Assembly (NCBI RefSeq): GCF_013390595.1
Contig: NZ_JACAWV010000002.1
Span: forward strand, 372,001-436,000
DNA from: Rhizobium sp. RM
Lineage (GTDB): Bacteria > Pseudomonadota > Alphaproteobacteria > Rhizobiales > Rhizobiaceae
Direction: 5' to 3'
Length of the DNA: 64,000 bases
A program made the position numbers and the translations under genes. The notes under the pieces are model-generated. The model ran no database searches. It saw nothing but the letters and a program-made list of their open reading frames with translations, and had not been told where the DNA came from. Positions 37,768-47,573 of the stretch are shown one piece after another (the stretch's first letter is position 1; the number at the start of each line of letters is the position of its first letter).

Positions 37768-38907
37768 TTACGCGGCAAGCGCGTCCGCAACCATTGTCCT
37801 GTTGCGGCCGGTGTTCTTGGCTTGGTAAAGCGCAACATCGGCGCGTGCATAGGCGGAGGAAAAGCTTTCGCCGGGATTGATGAAGGCCAGACCGAAGCTT
37901 GCGGTAATCGGCAGATCGCTCTCGCAATCGGCAAACAGCGCCGGAACACCTTCACGGATCGTCTCGACCAGTTTCAGGGCATCCTTCATGTCCGCCCTGG
38001 ACAGGAACAGCGCAAACTCTTCCCCACCCATACGTGCGGCAAGGTGATCCACGCCCGCAAAGCTATCAATATGGTCGGCAAAACGCTTGATCACGGTGTC
38101 ACCGGCCGCATGGCCGAAGCGGTCGTTGACGGTCTTGAACCGGTCGATATCGGTGACGACGACAATTCCGCGTGGAGTGTGGCGAAGTGCAATCCGCCTT
38201 TCCACTTCTTCTTCAAAACCACGCCGGTTCAACACACCCGTCAGGTAGTCATGGCGGGCCTGGCGTTTCAGTTCCTTGGCAAGATCGGCCGCCACGATCA
38301 TCAGCGTCAGAATACCGGTTCCGATCATGCCGGTCGGCGTGCCGATCGACAATACGACGATAAAGCTGGCGTCGGCGATTTCGCCGCCCACCCGCGCAAG
38401 CCAGGCGGCAATTGCGACACTGCTGATGTAGAGGCCGTAAACGGTGAGAATGCGCCGGACAGTGAGCGCAATGCCGGTGGCGCCGCGCAGGGTGTAAACG
38501 ATGATGCCCACGAAGGCGGCGTCGGCAATGGCGGTCGCCATGCGCGAAAACATGCGCCATTCGGTCAGCTGGAACGCCCAGGCTACCAGAATGAACAGCG
38601 TCGAGACGATCCAGGTGATCGCGACACCGCGATTATCCCTGCCAGCCCTGAGACGGAAACCCCAGGCCAGCAGTGCGAAACTGCCGATGGAGGCATGGCA
38701 GGCCAGCATCGCCGTCAGATATTGCTGCTCCGGCATCAGCCCGCCAACGATGCGCAAACCATGGCCGATGGCCGACGACATGAAGGACAGCGCCCAGATC
38801 ATCGCGTGTTGCTTCAACCCGAACTGACGCCACGCCACCAGAAGCGCGACGCCAAAAAGCAGGCTCACGACAACAATGCTCAGCGATGTGACGACGGTGG
38901 AAAGCAT
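37768..38907 (-). CDS. membrane-bound GGDEF protein, likely diguanylate cyclase
   Basis: A 379-residue protein with six to seven membrane spans (residues 5-200) and a C-terminal GGDEF domain: VTDIDRFKTVNDRFGHAAGDTVI and active loop MGGEEFALF. It should make cyclic di-GMP. As in the other GGDEF protein of this window, the RxxD inhibitory site is not conserved (AGVD). The two have the same design but differ in sequence, so they are paralogues rather than recent copies. Confidence 0.9.
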   Translation of the reverse strand: MLSTVVTSLSIVVVSLLFGVALLVAWRQFGLKQHAMIWALSFMSSAIGHGLRIVGGLMPEQQYLTAMLACHASIGSFALLAWGFRLRAGRDNRGVAITWIVSTLFILVAWAFQLTEWRMFSRMATAIADAAFVGIIVYTLRGATGIALTVRRILTVYGLYISSVAIAAWLARVGGEIADASFIVVLSIGTPTGMIGTGILTLMIVAADLAKELKRQARHDYLTGVLNRRGFEEEVERRIALRHTPRGIVVVTDIDRFKTVNDRFGHAAGDTVIKRFADHIDSFAGVDHLAARMGGEEFALFLSRADMKDALKLVETIREGVPALFADCESDLPITASFGLAFINPGESFSSAYARADVALYQAKNTGRNRTMVADALAA

Positions 38908-39045
38908 AAGCCGTTGGACAGGTTGTAAATGGGAAAAACGCCGTAGCGAGGCGCCCTTATATCGTCAGACCTGGGCGAATGACAATCCGCTCTCTGTTCA
39001 CAGTATTGTCCTGCGTCAATGATGCGCAGAGCAGACGGGTGATTT

Positions 39046-39849
39046 CTAAGTTAAATCAATCAGTTGAGGACAATGATCCGAGACTTCCGGACAGGTCACG
39101 ACATCGAAATTGTCGATGTTTACAACCGGATTGACCAGCATGTAGTCAGCATAACGGTTCTGTTTGGTGTAGTGGGAGGTGCGCGTGCTGGTAAAACCAC
39201 GCCCCGTGACCAGCTCCACAAGATCGAGTTCTTTCAGCACGGCGAAGGTCTCGCTGTCTGGCAGAACGTTGAAATCGCCGCAGACGATGATCCGGTCGCC
39301 ATCCTCCGCCACGTTCCGCACGAGCCGGACGAGGCGTTGTGCCTGCGCCAGTCGCTCCGGCGTGTCGTGTTTGCCCTGGAGATCCCGGAGCCCGTGCATA
39401 TGGGCGATCACGACCGGCCGTCCCGTCGCAAAATCGAAAACACGAATGGCATGTGCGGTACGTGAGCGCGGATGCGCGCCATATCCATCGGCGGAAAACG
39501 CCCCATGCACGAAACCCTGTGCCTGTCCGATCACGGCAATGGATTTGCGCACGAAGGTCGCCAGTCCCCATTGCGCGTCATATCGCGTCTCGCCTTCCCA
39601 GAGATCGCCCTGTGCTGCCGGGCAGAACACGGCCAGATGATCGGGCAGGGTAGCGGCCACATCACGGAGCATATTGGCCCGCTGCACCAGATCGGTGCCA
39701 TGATCGCGATACATCAACCACGCCTGCGTCGCCGCTGGCGTATGAATGACTTCCTGCAGGCAGAGAATATCCGGATCGGCCGCCGCGAGATAGGCAATCA
39801 TCTCCCCATGCAGTTTTCCACCCCAGCCGTTCAGGCAAATCAGACGCAT
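39046..39849 (-). CDS. endonuclease/exonuclease/phosphatase-family protein
   Basis: A 267-residue protein of the DNase I-like fold: N-terminal MRLICLNGWGGKLHGE (catalytic Asn), CLQEV with the metal-binding Glu at about residue 36, GDFNVLPDSE (Asp and Asn), and C-terminal SDHCPQLIDL with the catalytic Asp-His. Members cleave nucleic acid or phosphate esters of sugars or lipids. No signal peptide. The substrate is unknown. Confidence 0.88.
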   Translation of the reverse strand: MRLICLNGWGGKLHGEMIAYLAAADPDILCLQEVIHTPAATQAWLMYRDHGTDLVQRANMLRDVAATLPDHLAVFCPAAQGDLWEGETRYDAQWGLATFVRKSIAVIGQAQGFVHGAFSADGYGAHPRSRTAHAIRVFDFATGRPVVIAHMHGLRDLQGKHDTPERLAQAQRLVRLVRNVAEDGDRIIVCGDFNVLPDSETFAVLKELDLVELVTGRGFTSTRTSHYTKQNRYADYMLVNPVVNIDNFDVVTCPEVSDHCPQLIDLT

Positions 39850-39910
39850 TCCCCCTCCATCACCGCAAAACTCCCGAAGTCACCTGTAGCACGGAATGCT
39901 CATCCAGAAC

Positions 39911-39938
39911 GAAAAAGGCCCGGATCGCTCCGGGCCTT
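39911..39938 (-). terminator. rho-independent terminator of the gcv operon
   Basis: A 10-bp perfect stem (AAGGCCCGGA / TCCGGGCCTT) with a 4-base loop; read on the minus strand it is followed by TTT from the A-run at 39912. It lies 22 bases after the gcvP stop. Confidence 0.88.
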
Positions 39939-39959
39939 CCAAGGTGAAGGTTTCAGACC

Positions 39960-42824
39960 TTATTCTGCCGCTTCGGCGTAAGCTTCCATTGGCGGGCAGG
40001 TGCAGATCAGGTTGCGGTCGCCGAAGACGTTGTCGATGCGGTTGACCGAGGACCAGTATTTGTCGACGCGGAACGAGCCGGGCGGGAAGCAGGCCTGTTC
40101 GCGGCTGTAGGGGCGGTCCCATTCGCCGACCAGATCTTCGACGGTGTGCGGGGCATTCTTCAACGGGTTGTTGAGCTTGTCCGCGCGTCCTTCTTCGATG
40201 TCACGGGCTTCCTCGCGGATGGCCAGCATGGCATCGCAGAAGCGGTCGATTTCCGCCTTGGTTTCGGATTCCGTCGGCTCGATCATCAGCGTGCCGGCAA
40301 CTGGCCAGCTCATGGTCGGCGCGTGGAAACCGCAGTCGATCAGACGCTTGGCAACATCGTCCACCGTCACGCCGCAGCTATCGGCCAGCGGCCGGGTGTC
40401 GATGATGCACTCATGCGCCACGCGACCGGTTTCCGACTTGTAGAGCACGTCGTAAGCGCCCTTCAGCCGTGCCGCGATGTAGTTGGCGTTGAGGATCGCA
40501 ACCTTGGTTGCCTGCGTCAGACCTTCGCCGCCCATCATCAGGCAGTAGCTCCAGGAGATCGGCAGGATCGACGGAGAGCCGAACGGTGCTGCCGAAACCG
40601 CACCCTCGCGTCCGTCCGTCGAGGGATGGCCGGGAAGGAACGGCGCCAGATGCGCCTTGACGCCGATCGGGCCCATGCCGGGACCGCCGCCGCCGTGCGG
40701 AATGCAGAAGGTCTTGTGCAGGTTGAGGTGCGAGACATCCGAACCGATGTCGCCGGGACGGGAAAGACCGACCATGGCGTTCATGTTCGCGCCGTCCAGA
40801 TAGACCTGGCCGCCATACTTGTGGGTAATGTCGCAGATCTCGCGCACCGTTTCCTCGAACACGCCGTGCGTGGAAGGATAGGTGATCATGCAGCACGAGA
40901 GGTTTTCTGCGTACTGCTCTGCTTTTGCACGGAAATCGTCGATATCGACGTCGCCGTTTTCGCGTGCCTTGACTGGAACCACCTTCATGCCGGCCATCTG
41001 TGCGGAGGCAGGGTTGGTGCCATGCGCCGACGTCGGGATCAGGCAGACGTCGCGGTGCGTGTCGCCATTGGCAAGGTGGAAGTTACGGATGGTCAGAAGA
41101 CCCGCATATTCGCCCTGCGCGCCGGAATTCGGCTGCATGGAGAAGGCGTCGTAACCGGTGACCGAGCACAGCTTTTCGGAGAGATCGTCGATCATTTCCC
41201 TGTAGCCGAGCGCCTGGTTGGCCGGCACGAAGGGATGGATGTCGGAGAATTCCGGCCAGGTGATCGGCAGCATTTCCGCTGTCGCGTTCAGCTTCATGGT
41301 GCAGGAACCGAGCGGGATCATCGCGCGGTCGAGCGCCAGGTCACGGTCCGAAAGACGGCGGATGTAACGGGTCATCTCGCTTTCGGCGCGGTTCATGTGG
41401 AAGATCGGATGCGTCATGTACTGGCTGGTGCGCAGCAGATCCTTCGGCAGACGATAATCCGGCTCGAAATCGGCAATCTCGAAGTTGCCGCCGAAGGCAC
41501 GCCAGACGGCCTCCAGCGTTGCCGGGCGGGTCCGCTCGTCAAGGCTCATGCCGATCTTGGTGGCGCCGACCTTGCGCAGGTTCACGCCTTCCGCCACGGC
41601 CGAACGCAGGATAACGCCCTGCATGTGGCCGACATCCACGGTGATGGTGTCGAAGAAGGTTTCCGGCTCGATCTTGTAACCGAGCTTTTCCAGACCCTTG
41701 GCCATCAGAACCGCCTTCTGGTGGGTCTGCTGGGCAATCGCCTTGATGCCCTGTGGGCCGTGGAACACGCCGTACATCGAGGCCATGACAGCCAGCAGCA
41801 CCTGTGCGGTGCAGATGTTCGACGTCGCCTTTTCGCGGCGGATGTGCTGTTCGCGGGTCTGCAGCGACAGACGATAGGCGCGGTTGCCGCGTGCATCGAC
41901 GGAAACGCCGACCAGACGGCCAGGCATGGAGCGCTTGTGCGCGTCCTTGACCGACATGTAGGCCGCATGCGGACCACCGTAGCCGACGGGAACGCCAAAG
42001 CGCTGCGACGAGCCGATGGCGATATCCGCACCCATTTCACCGGGGGACTTGAGCAGCGTCAGGGCCAGAAGGTCGGCAGCGACGGCAGCGATGGCGCCGG
42101 TCTGGTGCAGACGGGCGATCAGGCCGGAGAAGTCGCTGACATGGCCGTGCGTGCCGGGATACTGGAAGATCGCGCCGAACACGTCCACCGGATCGAGATC
42201 GGTGAAGGGGTTGCCGACGATGATTTTCCAGCCGAGCGGTGCTGCACGGGTTTCGATCAGGGCAATGGTCTGCGGGTGGCAGTTGGCATCCACGAAGAAG
42301 GCGGTCGCCTTGGACTTCGCGACGCGCTGGCACATGGCCATGGCTTCGGCAGCCGCGGTCGCCTCATCGAGAAGCGATGCGTTGGCAACGTCGAGACCGG
42401 TCAGGTCGCACACCATCGTCTGATAGTTCAGCAGCGCTTCAAGACGACCCTGGGAGATTTCTGGCTGGTAGGGCGTGTAGGCCGTGTACCAGGCCGGGTT
42501 TTCCAGAATGTTGCGCTGGATGACCGGCGGCGTGATGGTGCCGTAATAGCCCTGGCCGATCAGCGAGGTCAGGACGAGGTTCTTGTTGGCCGTTTCGCGC
42601 AGGCGGTCGAGAGCTTCGCGCTCGGTCAGAGCCGCACCCCAGGTGAGTGGCGTCTTCTGGCGGATGGAAGCCGGAACGGTCGCGTCGATCAGGGCGTCGA
42701 GGCTCTTGTAGCCGACAACCTTGAGCATCTCGGCCATTTCCGACGGCGACGGCCCGATGTGACGCCGGTTGGCGAAATCATAGGGCTGATAGTCGGTGAA
42801 ATGGAATTCGGTGGGCGTCGTCAT
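39960..42824 (-). CDS. gcvP: glycine dehydrogenase (decarboxylating), P-protein
   Basis: Pyridoxal-phosphate enzyme that decarboxylates glycine and loads the aminomethyl group on GcvH. At 954 residues it is the single-chain form with two homologous halves. The cofactor lysine lies in [20 protein letters not shown] near residue 700; the N-terminal [15 protein letters not shown] is typical. It begins directly after gcvH (1-base overlap). Final gene of gcvT-gcvH-gcvP. Confidence 0.98.
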   Translation of the reverse strand: MTTPTEFHFTDYQPYDFANRRHIGPSPSEMAEMLKVVGYKSLDALIDATVPASIRQKTPLTWGAALTEREALDRLRETANKNLVLTSLIGQGYYGTITPPVIQRNILENPAWYTAYTPYQPEISQGRLEALLNYQTMVCDLTGLDVANASLLDEATAAAEAMAMCQRVAKSKATAFFVDANCHPQTIALIETRAAPLGWKIIVGNPFTDLDPVDVFGAIFQYPGTHGHVSDFSGLIARLHQTGAIAAVAADLLALTLLKSPGEMGADIAIGSSQRFGVPVGYGGPHAAYMSVKDAHKRSMPGRLVGVSVDARGNRAYRLSLQTREQHIRREKATSNICTAQVLLAVMASMYGVFHGPQGIKAIAQQTHQKAVLMAKGLEKLGYKIEPETFFDTITVDVGHMQGVILRSAVAEGVNLRKVGATKIGMSLDERTRPATLEAVWRAFGGNFEIADFEPDYRLPKDLLRTSQYMTHPIFHMNRAESEMTRYIRRLSDRDLALDRAMIPLGSCTMKLNATAEMLPITWPEFSDIHPFVPANQALGYREMIDDLSEKLCSVTGYDAFSMQPNSGAQGEYAGLLTIRNFHLANGDTHRDVCLIPTSAHGTNPASAQMAGMKVVPVKARENGDVDIDDFRAKAEQYAENLSCCMITYPSTHGVFEETVREICDITHKYGGQVYLDGANMNAMVGLSRPGDIGSDVSHLNLHKTFCIPHGGGGPGMGPIGVKAHLAPFLPGHPSTDGREGAVSAAPFGSPSILPISWSYCLMMGGEGLTQATKVAILNANYIAARLKGAYDVLYKSETGRVAHECIIDTRPLADSCGVTVDDVAKRLIDCGFHAPTMSWPVAGTLMIEPTESETKAEIDRFCDAMLAIREEARDIEEGRADKLNNPLKNAPHTVEDLVGEWDRPYSREQACFPPGSFRVDKYWSSVNRIDNVFGDRNLICTCPPMEAYAEAAE

Positions 42825-43186
42825 TACGCGATCAGCTCCTTGTAGGCTGCTTCGTCGAGCAGCGCATCGGCATCCGCAACGTTGGAAAGCTTCAGCTTGA
42901 AGAACCAGCCGGCACCCTGCGGATCGGAGTTGACGAGAGAAGGATCGTCAACGATGGCCTGATTGATTTCGGTGATTTCGCCGTCAAGCGGACAATAGAC
43001 GTCGGATGCCGCCTTGACGCTTTCAACAGTGGCTGCTTCGCCGTTCTTGGCAAAGGTGGAGCCGACTTCCGGCAGTTCGACGAATACGAGGTCGCCGAGC
43101 TGTTCGGCGGCATGGCTGGTGATGCCCACGGTGGCGACATCGCCTTCGATCTTCAGCCATTCGTGTTCTTCGGTAAATTTCAGCAT
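42824..43186 (-). CDS. gcvH: glycine cleavage system H-protein
   Basis: Lipoyl carrier shuttling the aminomethyl group between the P, T and L proteins. The 120-residue protein shows the lipoyl site [12 protein letters not shown] with Lys58, which would be modified by the LipA pathway, and the C-terminal [10 protein letters not shown]. The start follows a CGGAGATTACC site. Its stop overlaps the gcvP start. Confidence 0.97.
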   Translation of the reverse strand: MLKFTEEHEWLKIEGDVATVGITSHAAEQLGDLVFVELPEVGSTFAKNGEAATVESVKAASDVYCPLDGEITEINQAIVDDPSLVNSDPQGAGWFFKLKLSNVADADALLDEAAYKELIA

Positions 43187-43216
43187 CGGGTAATCTCCGG
43201 GAGTTTTGAAGAAAGA

Positions 43217-44356
43217 CTATCGTTTGTAGGTGGGCGTGATGAAGGGCAGGGCGGCAACGGTCACCGGCAGATACTTGCCGCGCACTTCCGCAAAGATCGC
43301 CTTGCCGGCAACAGCGTAGTCGGTGGGCACGTAACCCATGGCAACCGGGCCTTCGACCGTGGGGCCAAAGCCGCCGGAGGTCACTTCGCCGATTTCGGTC
43401 TTGCCTTCCGCATCGGCAAACAGCTTCGAATGGCCGCGCACCGGTGCCTTGCCTTCCGGCTTCAGGCCGACACGGCGACGCGTTGTGCCGCTGGTCAGTT
43501 CGCCCAGAATGCGCTCGGCACCGGGGAAGCCGCCTTCACGGTCGCCACCGAGGCGGCGCACCTTCTGGATCGCCCATTCGAGTGATGCTTCGATCGGCGA
43601 GGTCGTGGTGTCGATGTCGTTGCCGTAAAGGCAAAGACCGGCCTCAAGGCGCAGGCTGTCACGCGCGCCAAGGCCAATCGGATGACAATCGGGATGTTCG
43701 AGCAGCGCCCTGGCGATTTCTTCGGCCTTGTCGGCCGGCACGGAAATCTCGAAGCCGTCTTCGCCGGAGTAACCGGAGCGCGAGACGATGCAGGCAACGT
43801 CATGCAGCGGCACTTCCTGCACGTCCATGAATTTCATTTCCGAAACGCCGGCCCAGAGTTCGGCCAGAACCTCTTCCGCACGCGGTCCCTGCAGCGCAAT
43901 CAGCGCCCGATCGTCGAGAAGGGTAATGTCGCAGGTCTCGCTCATATGCGCCTTCATGTGGGTGACATCGGCGTCCTTGCAGGCAGCATTGACGACAACG
44001 AACAGATGATCGCCGCGATTGGTGATCATCAGGTCGTCAAGAATGCAGCCGTTTTCGTCGGTGAAGAAACCGTAGCGCTGGCGACCTTCCTTCAGGCCGA
44101 GAATATCGACCGGTACCAGCTTTTCGAGCGCCAGCGCCGCGTCGGCATTGTTGCCGGATTTGGCTTTGACGATGACCTGGCCCATGTGGGACACATCGAA
44201 CACACCGGCGGCTGTGCGCGTCTGGATATGTTCTTTCAAAACGCCGGCCGGGTACTGCACAGGCATGTCGTAACCGGCGAATGGAACCATGCGGGCGCCA
44301 AGCGACAGGTGCAACGAATGAAGCGGGGTAACTTTAAGAGCGGCGGTATCGTCCAA
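43217..44356 (-). CDS. gcvT: aminomethyltransferase, glycine cleavage T-protein
   Basis: Transfers the methylene group to tetrahydrofolate and releases ammonia. The 379-residue protein has the T-protein features: HSLHLSLGARMVPFAGYDMPVQYP, DVSHMGQV, and the folate-binding YSGEDGFEISV. The start is set at TTG 44356, because a strong GGAGG site precedes it at the right distance and MDDTAALKVTPLHSLH is the sensible N-terminus; the frame runs on to an ATG at 44422 without such support. A tandem glycine riboswitch lies just upstream. Confidence 0.95.
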   Translation of the reverse strand: MDDTAALKVTPLHSLHLSLGARMVPFAGYDMPVQYPAGVLKEHIQTRTAAGVFDVSHMGQVIVKAKSGNNADAALALEKLVPVDILGLKEGRQRYGFFTDENGCILDDLMITNRGDHLFVVVNAACKDADVTHMKAHMSETCDITLLDDRALIALQGPRAEEVLAELWAGVSEMKFMDVQEVPLHDVACIVSRSGYSGEDGFEISVPADKAEEIARALLEHPDCHPIGLGARDSLRLEAGLCLYGNDIDTTTSPIEASLEWAIQKVRRLGGDREGGFPGAERILGELTSGTTRRRVGLKPEGKAPVRGHSKLFADAEGKTEIGEVTSGGFGPTVEGPVAMGYVPTDYAVAGKAIFAEVRGKYLPVTVAALPFITPTYKR

Positions 44357-44423
44357 GGACGCCTCCAGGGTTGCGCGGAAAACGCGCGGGCTCAGGTCGT
44401 GACGCAAAAGCGCCGGTTTCAAG

Positions 44424-44590
44424 AGCCCCCTCTGTCCTTGTCGCCTGAGATTGTTATCCCTTCGGCGAGCCGTCCTTGTGAAAGGTGGCTTCTCTCCAGA
44501 GTTCCGTCATCTTCGCTGGTCCTTTTGCCTGAGAGTTTCCGGGGCGGTTGCTCCTTCGGCACCGCACTCAAGCGGTTTCTCCCAACGATG
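44424..44590 (-). promoter_or_regulatory. tandem glycine riboswitch of the gcv operon
   Basis: Read on the minus strand, two glycine aptamers in a row. The first has GCCGAAGGAGCAA and CTCTCAGGCAAAAGGACC (rc of 44518-44537); the second has GCCGAAGGGATAAC and CTCAGGCGACAAGGACAGAG (about 44429-44449). These are hallmark cores of the gcvT riboswitch, which turns on gcvTHP when glycine is plentiful. The 3' end lies about 67 bases before the TTG start of gcvT. Confidence 0.95.
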
Positions 44591-44680
44591 ATGCGACGCT
44601 CATTATCTGCGAAGGCCCTCTCTTGGCAAGGACCAAATGCCGCAACTGAACAGATTCTTGCTCTATCTGCGCCATCGCCC

Positions 44681-44708
44681 AAAAAAACGGCGAATGCCCC
44701 ATTCTCAG
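44681..44708 (-). terminator. possible terminator of the DUF3008 gene
   Basis: On the minus strand GAATG-GGG-CATTC is followed by GCCG and a T7 run (44681-44687). The stem is short, but the long T run suggests a terminator for the small gene at 44720. Confidence 0.4.
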
Positions 44709-44719
44709 GCGCTTTACGG

Positions 44720-44905
44720 TCAGTCGCCCTTTCGCTCCGGCAGGCCCTTGCGCTTGGTCGATGCCAGATCTTCAAGTTCTTTTTCTGTCATGGACTTAGC
44801 CATGTCTTTTGAAGCACCTTGTAAACTGGATTTGCTGGTTTCGCCACGTTTTGCGGCCAGTGCCGCGCCTGCGGCTTTCTGTTGTGCCTTGGATTTTGCC
44901 GGCAT
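44720..44905 (-). CDS. small DUF3008-type protein
   Basis: A 61-residue, highly charged protein beginning MPAKSKAQQKAAGAALAAKR and ending KRKGLPERKGD. This is the form of DUF3008 proteins, small Lys/Ala-rich polypeptides common in proteobacteria; their role is unknown, possibly in stress. A GGAGG ribosome-binding site precedes the ATG. Confidence 0.85.
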   Translation of the reverse strand: MPAKSKAQQKAAGAALAAKRGETSKSSLQGASKDMAKSMTEKELEDLASTKRKGLPERKGD

Positions 44906-45036
44906 GTGTCTGCCTCCTCTGAAAGAGCGATGCCGCCATTAAAATGCTCCCCTGCGACGATTGTTCCCACGCCGACAGGCCCTTTGCGGCAATTTCCCCT
45001 TTGCTCCGCGCCGCAAAGCGCTGTATCGCCTTGATC

Positions 45037-45453
45037 ATGACGATGGGATGGAACGCTCGGCTGACATCGACGGAAAAGGTGCTGCGCATCCTCTGCGCCG
45101 TGCTGATGCTGTCGCTCGGTTTTTCCCACAAGTCGTTCGCCCTTCCGCCAGCCCAGCCGGTGCTGGATGAGACCTACAGACTGCCGGATGGCACCTTCGC
45201 CGAAATCTGCTTCGGGCACGACGAAGGCGTCAAGGTCGACCACGGCAAAAGCGATCACTCCGGCGACGCCATCCTGTTTTGCGAAGCCTGCCTTCTCGCC
45301 TCGTCCATTCTCGTTCCCGTGCCGGATGGCGAGAGCTGGCTGCAGACCGAATTCGCCTGGCTTGAAAACGGCCTCTCTGTCGAGCGCGGTGTCCACAATG
45401 ATCAGAACCTGGAAACGCCAAAGGCGCGCGGCCCTCCCGTTCTCTTCTCCTGA
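45037..45453 (+). CDS. DUF2946-like exported protein
   Basis: A protein of about 138 residues with a signal-anchor-like segment (VLRILCAVLMLSLGFSHKSFA) and a mature part with FGHDEG, HGKSDHSG and a CEACLLAS motif. The His-rich region and paired cysteines resemble DUF2946 proteins, linked to metal (copper) handling. It lies 88 bases before the YcnI-PCuAC gene, which supports a copper role. The start is uncertain: the frame is open to 44944 and no strong ribosome-binding site is visible. Confidence 0.65.
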   Translation: MTMGWNARLTSTEKVLRILCAVLMLSLGFSHKSFALPPAQPVLDETYRLPDGTFAEICFGHDEGVKVDHGKSDHSGDAILFCEACLLASSILVPVPDGESWLQTEFAWLENGLSVERGVHNDQNLETPKARGPPVLFS

Positions 45454-45541
45454 CCTCGCATAACGATCAGAAACGCCGCCCGTTTGCGGCATAGGGGAGA
45501 CTGCCAGAACCTTGATATGGCGGCAGTCAAAGGACCGGAAA

Positions 45542-46525
45542 ATGAGAACACACAAGATCATCGCCTGCACAGCACTTGTCGCCGCAGCCTCCACCGCGCA
45601 GGCATTTGCGCACACGTCTTTCGTCAATGGCTCGGCAGAGCAGGAAAGCACCATCGTTGCAGCGCTGCAGGTGCCGCACGGCTGCGATGGCGGCCTTGCC
45701 ACCACGGAAGTGCGCATGGTGCTGCCGGAAGGTTTCATTGCCGCCAAGCCGCAGCCCAAGGCCGGCTGGGAACTGGAAATCATCAAGGGCGATTACCAGA
45801 AGGCCTATAAGAACCATGGGCAGGAGATCAAAAGCGGTCCGGTGGAAATCCGCTGGAAGGGCGGCGAACTGCCGGATGAGTTTTACGACACCTTCAATGT
45901 GCAGGGTAAGGTTTCCGGCGTAGAGGCCGGCGGCAACCTCGCCTTCAAGGTCACGCAGCTTTGCGGCGACAAAAGTAAGGTCGCCTGGGATGAGGTCGCG
46001 GCAGCGGGCGTCGATCCCCATTCGCTGAAGAACCCGGCACCGGTGATCCGCGTGACCGCGAAGACCGAAGGCGAGGGGCACCATGACCACGCGGCGATGG
46101 CGGCGGCACCCGATGTCGTCACCGTCGGCAGCCTGGAACTGTCGGGCGGCGTCTCCAGGGCCATGCTGCCGGGACAGCCGGTCGGCGGCGGTTACGTCAC
46201 CATCAAGAACACCGGCACGGCCGATGACAAGCTGGTTGCGGTCGAAACCGCTGCAGCCGGTCGCTCGGAAATGCACGAAATGGCTATGGTCAATGACGTC
46301 ATGAAGATGCGCAAGCTCGACGACGGTATCGTTATCCCGGCCGGTCAGACGGTGGAGCTGAAACCCGGCGGTCTGCACTTCATGTTCTTCAACGTACAGA
46401 AGCCTTTCGCCGATGGCGACAAGATCCCGCTGACGCTGACCTTTGAAAAGGCAGGCAAGGCAGAGGTCATTTTGTCTGTCGGTTCGGCCAAGGGTGGCGA
46501 TGAACACCAGCATCAGCACAATTGA
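45542..46525 (+). CDS. YcnI (DUF1775)-PCuAC fusion, periplasmic copper protein
   Basis: A 327-residue secreted protein: signal peptide (MRTHKIIACTALVAAASTAQA), then a DUF1775/YcnI domain starting AHTSFVNGSAEQES, so the mature N-terminal His could bind copper, then a PCuAC copper-chaperone domain from about residue 200 with the H-M...HxM pattern (EMHEMAMV, GLHFMFFN), and a His-rich tail (DEHQHQHN). Likely delivers or sequesters copper in the periplasm, for example for oxidase assembly. The ATG at 45542 is chosen as signal-peptide start. Confidence 0.9.
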   Translation: MRTHKIIACTALVAAASTAQAFAHTSFVNGSAEQESTIVAALQVPHGCDGGLATTEVRMVLPEGFIAAKPQPKAGWELEIIKGDYQKAYKNHGQEIKSGPVEIRWKGGELPDEFYDTFNVQGKVSGVEAGGNLAFKVTQLCGDKSKVAWDEVAAAGVDPHSLKNPAPVIRVTAKTEGEGHHDHAAMAAAPDVVTVGSLELSGGVSRAMLPGQPVGGGYVTIKNTGTADDKLVAVETAAAGRSEMHEMAMVNDVMKMRKLDDGIVIPAGQTVELKPGGLHFMFFNVQKPFADGDKIPLTLTFEKAGKAEVILSVGSAKGGDEHQHQHN

Positions 46526-46527
46526 TT

Positions 46528-46564
46528 GAAACAAAACGACCGCCGGAGCATGGCTGCGGCGGTC
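46528..46564 (-). terminator. hairpin with T-rich tail between convergent genes
   Basis: An 8-bp stem (GACCGCCG / CGGCGGTC, 11-base loop, 46538-46564); on the minus strand it is followed by GTTTTGTTTC. It lies 35 bases beyond the stop of the minus-strand gene at 46600 and just after the YcnI-PCuAC gene, so it may serve both. Confidence 0.7.
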
Positions 46565-46599
46565 TCGATCCTGGCGTCAGACAGTGCCCGGAGATCGGG

Positions 46600-46929
46600 C
46601 TATAAGATCTCTGCGATATCCTGATTGGAGCCGTCGCTTTCAGGGTTTTTGTTGCCGCTGTTGTCGTCGTAAGCCTCCACGGCCTCTGAGAGCGTCGTCT
46701 GCGGTTCCTGCCGTTGACTGGCGGCGGTGAGGAAGTAGAGCGTCAGCGCCGGTGGGCGCACGGCTGTCATCAATCCTCTGAGCTGAAAGTCGTCGCCCGT
46801 TTCGGCCTTGCGCGCCAGTTCTTCAATGGCGTGCTCTACTTCGCTTTTGCGCGACACGCGCTGTACGGGCTTTTGTGCTTCAAGAGCATAGGCGGCCGTG
46901 GTCGCCGAAACTGAAAGAACCTGTGTCAT
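46600..46929 (-). CDS. hypothetical protein
   Basis: A 109-residue, probably cytosolic protein: a mixed N-terminus (MTQVLSVSATTAAYALEAQK), a helical charged part (VEHAIEELARKAETGDDFQLRGL) and an acidic Asn/Asp/Ser-rich tail (DDNSGNKNPESDGSNQD). A GGAGG site stands 4-5 bases before the ATG, and a T-tailed hairpin follows the stop. I do not recognise the family. Confidence 0.7.
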   Translation of the reverse strand: MTQVLSVSATTAAYALEAQKPVQRVSRKSEVEHAIEELARKAETGDDFQLRGLMTAVRPPALTLYFLTAASQRQEPQTTLSEAVEAYDDNSGNKNPESDGSNQDIAEIL

Positions 46930-47131
46930 TCACCCTCCGGCCCCTGCTGCCGATGTCATGAAAGCTTAACAATACCGATGACCTCTTGCCGTGAAGCTAA
47001 ATCGGGAGGCGGTTGTTTAATTGAATTTTAGTGAAATCGGCGCGTCGGCACGGTAAGTCGTTGGCGCCTTCCGCGCTCTCCATCCATGGTCCGGGCGTGC
47101 CATATCTTTTTTTAGACCGGAGACATTATCG

Positions 47132-47509
47132 ATGCTGAATATCGCACTCGTCGCTGCAGGTGGCGCCATCGGTTCGGTTTTTCGCTACCTCGTCGGCGTG
47201 TGGAGCATGCGCGTTGCCGGGCCTGCCTTCCCCTGGGGTACGCTGGTGGTCAATGTCGCGGGATCGTTCCTGATCGGCTTTTTGGTCGAACTGATCGCCC
47301 GGCGCCTGAATGCATCGGCGGAAATGCGCCTGTTCATCGTTACCGGAGTGCTCGGTGGCTTCACGACATTTTCGTCCTTCTCGCTCGATGCTGTTGCCCT
47401 GTTCGAACGCGGCGCCCTCAGCCTTTCGGCAGTTTACATCATCGCCACACTGGTTGTTTCGATCGTTGCTGTTTTTGCCGGGCTGGCCTTGGGACGCAGT
47501 TTGCTCTAA
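47132..47509 (+). CDS. crcB: fluoride exporter CrcB/Fluc
   Basis: A 125-residue four-span membrane protein that forms dimeric fluoride channels. The signature GVLGGFTTFSSFSLDAV near residue 72 is conserved in the family, and WGTLVVNVAGSFLIGFL lies at about 35-51. The single full-length gene suggests a homodimer. I saw no crcB fluoride riboswitch upstream. Confidence 0.94.
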   Translation: MLNIALVAAGGAIGSVFRYLVGVWSMRVAGPAFPWGTLVVNVAGSFLIGFLVELIARRLNASAEMRLFIVTGVLGGFTTFSSFSLDAVALFERGALSLSAVYIIATLVVSIVAVFAGLALGRSLL

Positions 47510-47573
47510 AGGCTGATCCAAACGGCGCGCCGATGACGTGAGCGCGCGATCAGACAGAAAGACTGGAATTTTT

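Noticed and set aside
40146..42845. A 899-codon plus-strand open frame opposite gcvP
   Set aside because: Antisense shadow produced by the strong third-position GC bias of gcvP; the translation is Arg/Gly/Val/His-rich with no domain, and gcvP is certain.
47030..47131. Possible fluoride riboswitch before crcB
   Set aside because: The conserved core of the crcB RNA motif is not seen in the 100 bases before the gene.
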